In this document: positions 16,335 through 28,163 of the stretch, in pieces
Position numbering within the stretch: position 1 is the first letter of the stretch
How the letters are laid out: every line of letters begins with the position of its first letter
Made by a program: the position numbers and the translations under genes
NCBI RefSeq assembly: GCF_019175285.1
Contig: NC_056524.1
Coordinates: 100,562,183 to 100,626,182 of the forward strand
Direction: 5' to 3'
DNA from: Sceloporus undulatus
Lineage: Eukaryota; Chordata; Lepidosauria; Squamata; Phrynosomatidae
Length of the DNA stretch: 64,000 nucleotides
Notes under the pieces: generated by a model
Told to the model about the DNA's origin: nothing
Seen by the model: only the letters and a program-made list of their open reading frames with translations
The model's database searches: none

Positions 16335-19300
16335 TAAAAGTACCATTTTAAAGTAAAGTACATTAGTAGTAGTAGTATTAAGTACTCCACCTCATTATTT
16401 ATGGTGACCTTCATCATCGTTAAAATGCCTTGCTGGCATGTACTACACTTTATACAAATATATAATATATATAATATATGTATGTATGTATGTGTATGTA
16501 TATATATGCTTACAAAACTGAAGAACTGATATGTAGTTTACTTTAAAGTTGTTCTTTTTAAAAATAATCATACTTGGCTTTAAAATTGTACTGTGACAAA
16601 TGGGACAGCAGTAAAATCGTCTACGCAAATGTACTTTTAACTTTAAAATTGTACTTTTTAAAAATTGTACTATTAGAAATGGCACAGTAGTAAAAGCGTA
16701 TAAGTAAATGTACTTTGATTTTTAAATGGTCCTTTTAAAAAAAAATTACTGTTATGCATGGGGCAGTTGTAAAATTGTGTAAGTAAATGTAATTTTACTT
16801 TAAAATGATACTTTTTAAAAATGAAAAAAGAAGATTGGATATCATATGAAGACTTATTAAAAAAGGAGGTAGGACAATACAAATTAAAAACGATGGAAGA
16901 ACTATTAGCAGAAGGCCTGAAATGTAATTGGTTCCTCTATATGCAAATAGGGGCAAGATATAAATTAGACTCCAAATTATCACAAATTGAAATGGAAGAG
17001 ACGCAATTGGCAAAGACAATAATCCATGATGATGAACATAAAATATCCAAATTATACAAATTATTATTAGATCTGGAAATGGAAAATGAAACAATAAAAC
17101 ACTTTATGATAACTTGGGCACAGGACATTGGCAGACCAATAATGTTAGAGGATTGGGAGAAAAATTGGAACAAAAGAATAAAATATACACTCTGTGCTGA
17201 CATAAAGGAGAATTATTATAAAATGCAATATAAATGGTACCTTACACCAGAGAAAATATGTAAGATAAATAAAGAGCAGAGGTTAGAATGTTGGAATTGT
17301 AAAGAAAATGTAGGATCATTCAAACACATGTGGTGGGATTGTGAGAGAGCAAAACAATTCTGGAAACAAATACATCTGGAAATAGAGAAAATATTAAACA
17401 TTAAAATAAAAAAGGATATATTGTTATTCTTGTTGGGAATAATAGCAGACGAGCACATCGAAAGACAGTATGGGAAATTGATATTCTATTTGATAACTGC
17501 GGCAAGAATGGTCTTTGCAAGGAAATGGAAATGTAAAGAAAACCCAACAGTGGGGGAATGGCAAGACAAGATTTACGATATGATGATTGTGGATAAATTG
17601 ACATGTTTGCTTAGGAATGATTCTGCTAATAGAGCGGAAAAGCAATGGGAACCAATTATGAAATATTTAGCAGAGAAGGGGGAAAAGTGAAATCTACCTA
17701 AGTTGGGTATGATGTACTTAGGATTATTAAGAAGGTGTTAAAGTGCTAAGGAAAAAAGATGTTATGAATATAATGGCAATTGTAAAAGTAAACTAATGAT
17801 AAGAACTTAATAAAAGTTACTAAGATAATACTACAATAAGGAAAGATATCAAAAGCATAAACAATATTATTGATATATTTACATATTTAAGTAAGATATA
17901 GAAGATTTAATTAAAGGAAAAGTAAGTAACTTTTGTAAAGAAATATAAGAGTAATTAAAGGAAAGTCATAATAGGTGAAATATAAATATTCAACTTAAAG
18001 GACGGGAAGGTCATGTTTTAAATGTGTATGGTGGTGTACGATGTTTTGTCTCATTATTTTTTTTTATTTTTTTTTTATAATTTCTGATTTGGTTTAGTTT
18101 TTTGTATGTATATTCTAGTATAAGTTATTATGTATTATGCATAATAATATAGAATGTGTTGTGTCGAGGTTATTTTTTATTTTATTTATTTTTTAATTTC
18201 TCTTTTTGTTGTTTTCATGTTTATTATGTATGAGAGTTAATGGTGTTTTGTGTTGTAAATAATTGTATTTGATTTTAATAATAAAATTTATTTAAAAAAA
18301 ATGATACTTTTTAAAAATTGTGCTGTTACAATGGCACGGTTGTAAAATTGTGTAAGTAAATATACTTTGACTTTTTAAATGGCACTTTTTCTAAAAAAAA
18401 ATGTACTTTGAAATTGTACTTTTGCAATTGCACAGTAGTAAAATTATTTAAGCAAATGCACTTTGTTTTAAAATTGTACTTCACTAGCAACAAATCCCTC
18501 GGAGAAATAAATGCACCCCGAGCTCTGGGTTCAAGTCTTGGCTGCTGCTCCTAAGGGGAAAAAACAACTTTAGAAGGAGCTGCCCTATCTTCCCATTTGC
18601 AGCAAGGACAGGCTACCAATAATGTGGTGTTGCTCAATGTGCTTTAGTTATGATCAAAATGGAGGACATTTTGGAATTCCTCCTGGACAGAAGCTTGAAA
18701 TGTAGGTTATTTTGTAAGCCTGCTTTTGGTCTTGAGCTAGCTGATTCTGCTTCACTGGCATGGGTTTAACAAACAGATGTTTAGTCTGATTTTTGGATGT
18801 TTTGTTCTTCTATTTTGCCCTTGAAATAGATATCTCCCTGGAATATACTAGTGTGAATATGTTTGGTTACTTGGCGTCTTGAAGTACTTGAGTGTTTTAA
18901 AAATATCCTTCACTGGACACCCAAAATGATCAAGGGAACTATATTTTCAGGGCTGACCTTATAACTAATTGGAGTGAAGCAGTTGTTTTAGCCAGCAGAT
19001 GTTTGTTTGAGAGAGCAGTGGCCTGAGTTCCCTAAACCAAGCTGTTAGCCTCAGAAGAGGGAATAGAGGATGCTTCCAATCTTCTGTGTTGAAATAAAAC
19101 TAACCTGCTAGTTGTTCACCTTCTTCTTATTCTTTGCCATATGCAGCACAATATTTTGGGCTGGTCATGTGTGAAGTTTAACAATTTAAGGATAGTTCTG
19201 ATACGATTTGTGTTTAAATTTGTGATAAAAGTTTGTGTTACCTCATTTTTGTTCCCTTCTCTTTCTTGTTTAGAGTCTTGCAAAAAGCAAAGTGGAACCT

Positions 19301-21650
19301 ATCACTTGGCAGGTCTGGATTAGGCAGAAATTTACAAGGGCAAGAATTCCTGAATCGGTAAGCTTTGTGTTGAAAAATGTTACATTAGTTTAGCCATTTT
19401 CATCAAAGCTTCTCACATATGAATATGTACATTATCATATATGTCCAGGGAGATAATTGTCAAGAACCAGCGTGGTATAGTGCTTTGAGCGTTGGACGCT
19501 GGAGATCAGGGTTCAAATCCCTGTACAGCCATGAAAACCCACTGGTTGACCTTGGGCAAGTCACACTCAGCCTCAGAGGAAGGCAAAGACAAACCCTCTC
19601 TGAACTACTATTGCTGAGGAAACTCCATGATAGGTTTGCTTTAGGGTTGCCATAAGTCGGAAACAACTTGACGGTACACAACAACAAGATAATCTGTCAT
19701 GTAAAAAGTGATCTCAGTTGCTTCACAGTACAATTCTATACTTTTTCTCAAAAGTAAATCCTATACCAAAGCAAGTGTAATAGATAAGGACTGCAGTTCT
19801 TTGTACAAATATCTGAATCTGTATTTGAGGTGCTAGCTCCATGATGTTAATGTCTTTTCAGGAAAAGAGAGGACTTGTGGCCAGAAGGCGTTTGTGTAGT
19901 CATTTTTCCTTAATAGATTTTCAATTTTAAGAAAAAAGATGGAAGAAATAGAAAGAGAACTTGGGAGGTTAACAAGTAGAAGAATACATCAACATCTGGA
20001 TCCCTTGTACACTTCTATGAATGAAGCAGGACAATGATGCATCAGAAGCCTTCTCTGGAAACAGCACTAAAATCACATGCTTTCCTGTTGCTTCTTTTAA
20101 ATAAATATGTTTCTCAGTAAATATTTGTTTGTTTTTAACATTTTCATATGCTTTTTAGGATAAACCTTCCCAAGTATATTCTGAATTTAGATATACAACA
20201 TAATAAACAAGCATAATAAAAGCAGTCACATAGACAATGCTGAAATCCAGATTAACGGTTATAGTCTGGTATGTTATGTATATATTTCAAAGATAAAATT
20301 AACTTTTAAACACATTATAGTATTCTGTGTTATGGTGGAAATTTTGATACAGATGTTTCACTGATGAGATATTTATTTTTTAATTCTTCCCCCCCACCCC
20401 CGTCATCTTTGCTATAGCAACTACTAATTTAATGTATTTATTGTATTAGCTGGAAGTAACAGTATAATTAATGTCTCCCTTTGTTGAATTTAGGTGTTTC
20501 AGCCACGACCTGGTGATCATGAAAAATATGGGGGTGATCCAGATCAGCCTCATAAATTGCACCTTGTCACCAGGATCAGAAGTGGCAGAAGGCGTCCTTA
20601 TTGGGAAAAGGATATGATCAGAGTTCTTGGGTTGGGAAAGGTATGTAACTCACTAGCAGTCTTGATTGCCCTTTTGTCTGGTTCCTGGGAAAACATTCAG
20701 GATTTCCCCCCCCATCTTTGACCTTTTACTTGCATTACCAGTTCCATGCATGTGTATTCACAAATAATTCCCGCTAAATTAGGTTTTACTTACATTTTGA
20801 TAAATGTGCACTGGATTGCGGCCTTTGTCTTTGAGATTGCATGTTTTGATTGACATAATGGAATAGCATTGTCATCCATGGAAAAAGGTACATAGTTTTA
20901 TGGCTTTGAGGTGCGTGTGTGCACACGTCCATTTACCTCTTATAGTAACTGTAACAATGACACTAATTTCAAGAGCAATAGATACAGCAACCTTTTTATA
21001 GGCTGGAGTAGGGATGGGCATTTCCTTTGCCCTCAAGGGCTGCAAGGAGTGATGAGTTTAAGTGCATTACCAGGACTGACATCTTTCACCATTCTGTCCT
21101 GTTTATCTTTCTCTTTCTTTCTCTTGGGATATACGTTTTAAGATAAAATACAGAGGAATATATATTTGTCTTTCATGTTAACCATTGGGTAATTCTATCT
21201 GCAGTTATTTTTATTAAATTCATTAATTCTTATTCTCTACACAACTTTGTCATTTTACATTTATATTTCAAGAGCAATATAGTAACCATAACCCTTTGTA
21301 TGTGGAGCATGTTTAAGATGGAAATAGTTTATATTCTGTAACTTATGTTTTATCGACAGAGATTTGAGCCCAGAGTGCACAAAAATATACCTTCTGTGAA
21401 TGACAAACTGAAAGTCATTAAACACCTGATAAGGTTTGTTAATTCTTCTTACCAGCAGAATTCTAATTTTTTTTTTTTGTAAAACAGAACTAATATCTTT
21501 TTCTCTCCTGGTTGTAGCATAAAACCATTAAAGCTGCCTCATGGAATTCCAACCGAAGAGGAAATGTCTGACACTTATATTAATATCAGCACAGGGGAAT
21601 TAATAATTCGCCGTCGTCTAAAACCAGTGGAACAGAAAGCAATTGATTAA
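15890..21650 (+). CDS. MRPL30: Mitochondrial ribosomal protein L30 (uL30m)
   Basis: There are five coding exons: 15890-15937, 19274-19357, 20494-20640, 21360-21433 and 21518-21650. They have GT/AG junctions and consistent phase, giving 161 aa, the same length as the human protein. It is a component of the 39S subunit of the mitochondrial ribosome. The basic, serine/tryptophan-rich N-terminus [15 protein letters not shown] is a plausible mitochondrial targeting peptide. [20 protein letters not shown] and [20 protein letters not shown] lead into the uL30 fold ([32 protein letters not shown]), followed by [16 protein letters not shown] and the mitochondrial extension ending [13 protein letters not shown]. 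The start is the only in-frame ATG, 16 codons before the exon 1 donor. Intron 1 (3.3 kb) contains a minisatellite broken by a young L1. Confidence 0.95.
16260..18490. repeat. Diverged minisatellite in MRPL30 intron 1, split by an L1
   Basis: Units of roughly 80-90 bp repeat the pattern GTAAAATTGTGTAAGTAAATGTACTTTGACTTTAAA..., TACTTTTTAAAAATTGTACT and GTTACAAATGGCACAG. I can follow about four units before 16822 and two after 18317. A (TG)n run (about 16301-16328) sits near the left edge. Unit boundaries are approximate. Confidence 0.7.
16822..18297 (+). mobile_element. 5'-truncated L1 LINE with an intact ORF2 C-terminus
   Basis: The insertion is flanked by a perfect 20-bp target duplication (16802-16821 and 18298-18317, AAAATGATACTTTTTAAAAA). 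An open frame to 17690 encodes about 289 aa of the L1 ORF2 C-terminus, including [13 protein letters not shown] and the cysteine/histidine block [20 protein letters not shown]. The endonuclease and RT core are absent by 5' truncation. A 3' UTR of about 600 bp, AT-rich with a T-rich stretch near 18056, ends in an A-rich tail. The perfect duplication and open frame indicate a recent insertion. It is not a host gene. Confidence 0.93.
19462..19687 (+). mobile_element. Sauria-type SINE, full length
   Basis: The head GAACCAGCGTGGTATAGTG carries an A-box-like and a B-box-like (GGGTTCAAATCCC) Pol III promoter. The body and the BovB-like tail ATAAGTCGGAAACAACTTGA end in CACAACAACA. It lies in MRPL30 intron 2. 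Confidence 0.9.
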
Positions 21651-21676
21651 TCGTAATGTGTAGTGACATTTTGTAC

Positions 21677-21682
21677 AATAAA
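21677..21682 (+). terminator. MRPL30: MRPL30 polyadenylation signal
   Basis: AATAAA lies 27 bases after the stop codon, giving a very short 3' UTR. Confidence 0.75.
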
Positions 21683-21699
21683 TATAATCTTAAAGTGAA

Positions 21700-23025
21700 A
21701 GTTGTTTTAGCATGATTACTTTTAAATGCTTTCTCAAGATTTCAGTCACTTCCTTAGTCAAACATAGCAAGAACTAATACCGAGAAAATAATTATTCTAT
21801 CTAGCATAACTGTCTGGGTTTACACAATGTTCCTGCTGCTCCAGTTTACTTACTTTATGCATTAAAGTAGAGAAGAAAGAATATTCAACTGGTTTTGCTG
21901 GGAGCATTTCCTGCACAGCGTTGGCACTGACAGAAAACACACTGCACCCTGTGTTAACAAAAAGTACACAAAGGACTGTGTGGTTTTGTGGTATTCCTCC
22001 ACTGTATAGAGGAACCTCTTTGTGAAGGAACACAATGTACTTTTCAGAGAAACTGGTTTATAATGGTCTTTTCAGTAAACAATTCTGTAAGCTTCTGAAG
22101 ACTCCTGGAACAGGCTGCCCTATATGGAAAGTTCACATGTTTACATGTATAGCCAAAATAAGAAGGCATAACTATGCACGCAGAGTACTTAGCAAGCTAC
22201 TTTAGTATATATGTGGTATGTTGACCCCTGAGATCCTCATTAGAGGCCTTATTTGAATGCTGCCACTTCAAACACCAGTTTATGATGACTTCTCTGGCTT
22301 TGTGTTTTGTACTGTTGAAGTCTTGAAGTGGTATGCAATTATTTTGAAACTCTGTTCTATTTATGTATTAAGTATATCATATATATATATATATATATAA
22401 TCTGTATATCTATATATGATGTTACTACATTGTGACCTAAACATGCATTTATCCTTTCTAACTGAAATAATCTATCCTACAACTTTTCTCCTGTGGATGT
22501 TTTTGTCTTCTCAAGATCACCTTCATCATTTTGGTCAGGAAGGCATTAGTATGGAGCTACCAACAGCAATTCTAGAGGTCAACCGATTTTCAAATTTCTA
22601 TAAAGAAGATATAGGAGCATTATCACAGTGTGAGAAACCAGAATGAAGCTGTTGAGTTATTCCTTCCTGCATTTATAGAATTCATAGTCAGACATAATAG
22701 TATTTCATTGGCTCATTACATTCTTTTATGCTTTATCGAGACGGTCCTTTAAAACCAAACAAAGCCTTTATATTAGATCAGAGGCATCAATTCACCCACA
22801 AATGCATATCTGCTTCTCCCTTTACGGATTTCTCTGGCATGTTTTTCCCCTGTGGCCCTTTCAAACCATGTCTTAATGTATATTCACTCATTAATTCATT
22901 AGTCCTCATAAACTGGAAATGATGGAGGCACAAACAACTATTTATTTTTCTCCAGTTTAAAAGAGCAGTGACAAAAAGATCATAGTTGGTGAACACAAAG
23001 ATAACCAAATGTTAGGACTAAATAA
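21700..23025. other. Intergenic between MRPL30 and LYG, no gene seen
   Basis: The two genes converge here. An (AT)n run lies near 22379-22400. The open frames are short and show no recognisable protein. Confidence 0.5.
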
Positions 23026-23032
23026 CAGCTGT

Positions 23033-23272
23033 CCTCTACCGTGGCGTACTCTAAAGGCACCAGATCCCATCTGCTTTTGGAAATTAAGCAGAGTAAGCTC
23101 CAGTTAGTACTTCAATGGGGGACCGCCAACAAATACCAGGTACTGCAAGCTATATTTCAGGGAAAAGAAATAGCAAAATCATCTCTTGAGTATTCCTGGA
23201 CTAAGAAAAACCTATGAATTTCACTGATTAGCCATAGGTTGACAAGTGAACTGAGAGGCAGATACACACACT
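23033..23272 (+). mobile_element. 5S rRNA-derived SINE (SINE3-like)
   Basis: The first about 120 bases follow vertebrate 5S rRNA: CTCTACCGTGGCGTACTCTA (against GTCTACGGCCATACCACCCT), AAATTAAGCAGAGTAAGCTC (A-box region), AGTTAGTACTTCAATGGGGG and GACCGCC (C-box region), then ATACCAGGTACTGCAAGCT. The following part ends AGCCATAGGTTGACAAGTGA and a short ACACAC run, a tail resembling the Sauria/BovB 3' end. A composite of a 5S head and a LINE-type tail marks it as a SINE rather than a functional 5S gene. It carries many substitutions. Confidence 0.8.
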
Positions 23273-23934
23273 AGTATATAACAGAAGTAGAATGAGAGAG
23301 ATGCTTTAAAATATTTCCACAGTACTCCACATTCTAGGTCAGTCAACTTGGCTGAGACAAATTAAACAGTACAGTAATTATCTTCTGTCGATGTATTGCA
23401 AAGTACAAATTTATTAAACATCAGTGAAAGCAGTTAGCATCTGTATAGCCTTTGACATGTTCAGAGCTTATTAACAGTGCAAACCTATAATAGGACTGTA
23501 AACAAACTGCAGATCTAAACTTTAAGATGATAGTGGCTAAGAGCATCCAAATGATCTGAAACAGTTTCCCAGTTCAAACCTCAACTAGTACATCACATTA
23601 CCTCTTACATTATGGTGGTAAACATAGTAGCTGTTAGCTTGAAGAAAAGCAAGGTCTAAAAGGCAAATCCTTACTGGTTACAAAAATGATGAAAAGAATT
23701 TTTAAAGTTCATGCTAATTAACACAAAACAGCTATTTAGAATTTACTTGGCAAACTTAATGCATGTAAGTTGCTTACCATGATTTCACATCACAGTCATT
23801 TAAAACAGCCTGGATCACATGCAATTTAGAAACTGGGTGCGGGCTACTTACAGCAGTCAAGCAACAAAAACATAATGCAATCAACATACAAATAATACAA
23901 AAGTTTTCATAAGTTGGTTGATTGTACAGTACAT

Positions 23935-26900
23935 TCATTTCAAATTATAGTTAGTATCCATTTTTTTGTAAAACACGGTTCTTGCAACAACATCATTGGC
24001 ATAATCATTCTTTGTTGTTCCAACATCCAGTCGCTCATAGGTTTGGACATTTTTAGTTCCTGCATTATATGCTGCAATTCCACCTGTAGTTAAAATAATT
24101 TAAGATCACATGAACAAAACTCACTTTAAAAACTTCTTTCACATATGTTGGTATAAGATGTCGACTGAATGTGGGTTTAGGATTCTTGGAGATACGGAAG
24201 ATATTAAACAGCTTATTGACATTTATACTAAGAAGTGCATCAATGATATAGGCATTTTCCATGTGATATACACATCTCGACCGATTATGAATACTGTATA
24301 CAGAAATAGTTCATACTGAGTTCACATGGTCTTCATCTCAAATATTGTAATAATAACAATAATTTATTTATATCCCGCTGTTCAGCCAAGCTATCAGAGC
24401 AGCTTACAATTTGTAAATTAGACATTGTAGCATAGGGCTACATCCTGAGGGACATCGGTTGTTAAGAATGCATGGTTTTTCATCCATCCCTATCAGTATA
24501 CACTCATTCTTTCATAGTTGCAGATTTGATTATTAACAGATTTGATTATTATGTTCACTCTAGAAATATCTAGGCCCTCCAGTGCAACTCTATGGTCAAC
24601 TTTAACTAAAAGTTGCACTGAAAGACCTCGAGATTCCTAGAGGGAATACTCCACTTGGCATTTATAGCTCCTCCGGCACAGTTCTGTGGTCAGTGTATGG
24701 CAGATGCTGACCACAAAGTTGTACTGGAGGACCTAAAGATTGCTAGAAATGTGTCCTCTCATGGAAAAACATGGTGTTTTTGTTATTTGCGTTTTTTCCA
24801 TATTCACAGAGGTCCTGTGCCCCTAACCCTAGTGAATATGGAGGGGCAAGTGTATTACACAGGACTATGGAGATGACATGTACCGGAGCAGAAATACACA
24901 TTTAAGTGCACTTGCTATAACACTGTATATATACAACACGTATCATTTGGGTTATTTAATGCCAGGTTTTCTTTGTTATTACCAACAGTTATGTGTATGG
25001 TGAATGTCAACAAATCTAATTGCCAACATCAGTGTTTTTTGCATTTAAATTCTCTCTGACCTATTATCTACAAAGCCTCAACCAATGTGTGCTGTGCCTG
25101 AAATTCTGAATAACAATCCATGCAACCTCTTAATATTGTTATGATACTCATATTAAAAAGGTAAACCACAGAACATTTTTAACACGCGAAAACAGACCTA
25201 TCTTTAAAGACAATGGCACATACACCTGTTTATAAAATCTGGCTATCTGGCACTGTTTTTATCATGTGAAGAAGAGTGAGTACAGTCGGCCCTTCTTATA
25301 CACGGATTTTTTATACAGTGGTGCCTCGGGTTACGAAAATAATTCGTTCCGCGGCCGCTTTCGTAACCCGAAAAGCCTTCGTAAGCCGAATTGCCATAGG
25401 CGCTAATGGGGAAAAGCCGCGATTCCGTGTAAAATAGCGCCGAAAAGCACCAAAAGTTTTTTCGTAACCCGAAAAAACATTCGTAACCCGGAACAATAAT
25501 TCCCTATGGGATTTTTTCGTATCCCGAAAATTTCGTAACCTGGATATTTCGTATCCCGAGGTACCACTGTACACGGATTTAAGCATACACGGTTTGAAAA
25601 TGTTCCAAAAAAGTATAAATTTACCTTGATGTTCCATTTTTTATTAGAGACACCATTTTGCTATGTCATTATACTTAATGGGACTTGAGCATACATGGAT
25701 TTTGTTATACACGGGGGATCTTGGAACCAAACCCCAGCGTATAACAAGGATCCACTGTAGTAACGTCAATAATCTAGCTGTCTCCTGAATCTTTCAGTGA
25801 CAATCGACTAGAAGGGCAAATATATGTTAATCAATGGAAGATAACATTTCATAGTCCATATTTAAATGAACACAGCTGTATGGTAAAAGACACACTTCAC
25901 ATGCCAAGGTCCCAAGTTCAACTGCAGATGCCTCCACATAGAACTGGGAAAATCACATCATGCCTGAAACCCTGAAGAGTCATTGGGGCTGTTAGTATGT
26001 AGATAAGGTGGAGCTAGATGATGAACTGTCTAATTTGGTACAAGGCAGCCTCATGTGTCCCAGAAAGTTTAGTGAAATGGTTCTATGAATCCAGGGAACA
26101 AGGAGGCTTCAAACTGGCCTGGTTTACTGTATGCAGCAGACCCTCCCATGGTTCCCTTTCTTGCTAAGTAAGAAACTTCAGGGTAGGAGGAAGTTACAAT
26201 TAAAAAATCTTCCTCTGTCCAGTTTTCATCTTCATAGCAAATTCATCATAAATATCAACTATGAAATATTTTGGAACAATTAGTTTCATACCTTTGAGCT
26301 GTTGTTCCTTAGTCCACTGTGGAAATTTTTTTTGGATCTCCTTTATCATGGTGGCCAGAATGAGAGTAGCCTGAGTAATATGCTCCTCACTGTCCCACGT
26401 ACCTGTGGGTTTATGGTATCTTTTATCAACCTTTGAAAAAAAAATAGTATTTCAGATGTGGTGCTGGAGAAAAGTGCCAAAAATATGATGGATGGCCTAG
26501 AAGATAAACAAATGGATTCTAGAACAGATCAAGCCAGAATTCTCTCTGGAAGGCTGGATGACTAAGTTGCAGCTGTTGTACTTTGGCCACATCATGAGGA
26601 AAAATGAATCAATAGAAAAGACAATGATGCTAGGTAAGGTGAAAGGCTGTAGAATGAGAGGCAGACCACATGCCCAATGGTTAGACTCAGTCAAACAGAC
26701 CACAGGCCTGTGCCGGCTGTATCTTAGCAGAGAGGTAGTCAACAGGGAGTCTTGGAGATGTCTCATCCACAGGATCGCCTTAAGTCAAAGTTGACTCAAG
26801 GCAGTTAACAACAAAAAAACAACAACACATTTCAAATTACAGTTGTTTCACATGAAAGAGTGCCCCCTACCCCAAAAAAAACCCTGACAGGAGATTATAT

Positions 26901-27298
26901 TCTAAATGTTGACAATAAAGGAGGGAAAGATGGGATAGCTATTCGAGCAACTTCAATTGTATGAAGGTTTGTTTGGTTTGTGGTTGATAAGCCTTTGAAA
27001 TGGCCCTTTATAACTTCAAGAAAACTATCATGATTTGAAGTTCCTTGGAAATGAGACATGGGTTTTTTTATATTTGCATCAATCACAGAATTACAGGTAG
27101 ATTTGGAGATAATGTAAAGCTCATCCCATTGCAGGATCTGCAATGCAGGAGGCTTCTACCATACTACCTTAATAGTATGATGATATAGTTAATATTTATT
27201 GAAATTATTATTGTTGTTAGTGTTTTATTGATTGTATTCTTGTATGCATTTTACTGCATGTAATACTGCCTTGATCCGCAGGGAGATATATAAATAAA

Positions 27299-27361
<63 letters not shown>

Positions 27362-28120
27362 CTCTATTAGATGACCAGCTAGCCTCTGCTTAAATGCCAC
27401 CAATGAATGAAAATTCCCCACCTGCCAAGACAGCTCTCATTGTTAGGACGTGTAGTAAAAATTCACTTCCCTGCAATTAGTACTGGTTCTTTAATTCTGT
27501 CCTCTGGAATAACACTAGACAAATCTGCTCTATATCTTGCACGGCAGGCCAAATATGGATATTTGAAAACTGGTCTTTCCTCTCTTTAATCAAATCTTCT
27601 CTGGCTAAAAGTATCTGGCCCTTTCAATTGTTCTTCACAACAGTTGATTTCCCAGGTTCTTCACCCTTCCTGGTTGCTCTTCTCTGAAAATGTTCTAATT
27701 TATCTAGCCTCTTCTTGAAGTAATTCAGTCAGAACCGAACACAGCTTGATGAATGCACTGTGTTGGCTGGTGGCTTCCATATCAGTGGGGATGTGAATCT
27801 TCTCTGGGCTTTACTCTGAACTTTAAGGTTGGTATCCAAGGTGAATCCTATTCCAACAATAGGTTCAACAACTTGGTCAGCAATTTTAAAGTTTTAACTG
27901 AAAACCAAAACAGTGTGACTACCTCACTGACGTAATACCCACTAGCTATCACTCCCATGATTTAGATATTACACTTCTTTTAATTAAGCACAAGGTTGCA
28001 ATATTACTATTTTTTTAGTATTTGTACTGCACTGCAGGTTCATACTCAACTTTTGATGTACCAAGGCACCTAGATTTTTTTTTTCATGTACACTGCTGTC
28101 TAGTCAGGTCTTCTCCATTC

Positions 28121-28163
<43 letters not shown>

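Noticed and set aside
16821-17690. 289-codon open frame as a novel host gene
   Set aside because: It has the L1 ORF2 C-terminal cysteine/histidine block and is bounded by a target duplication and an A-rich tail.
19462-19560. tRNA gene
   Set aside because: A- and B-box-like motifs are present, but the cloverleaf is not kept and the sequence continues into a SINE body. The same holds for the other SINE heads.
23033-23155. Functional 5S rRNA gene
   Set aside because: There are many substitutions from vertebrate 5S and no T-run terminator directly after position 120. A SINE tail follows instead.
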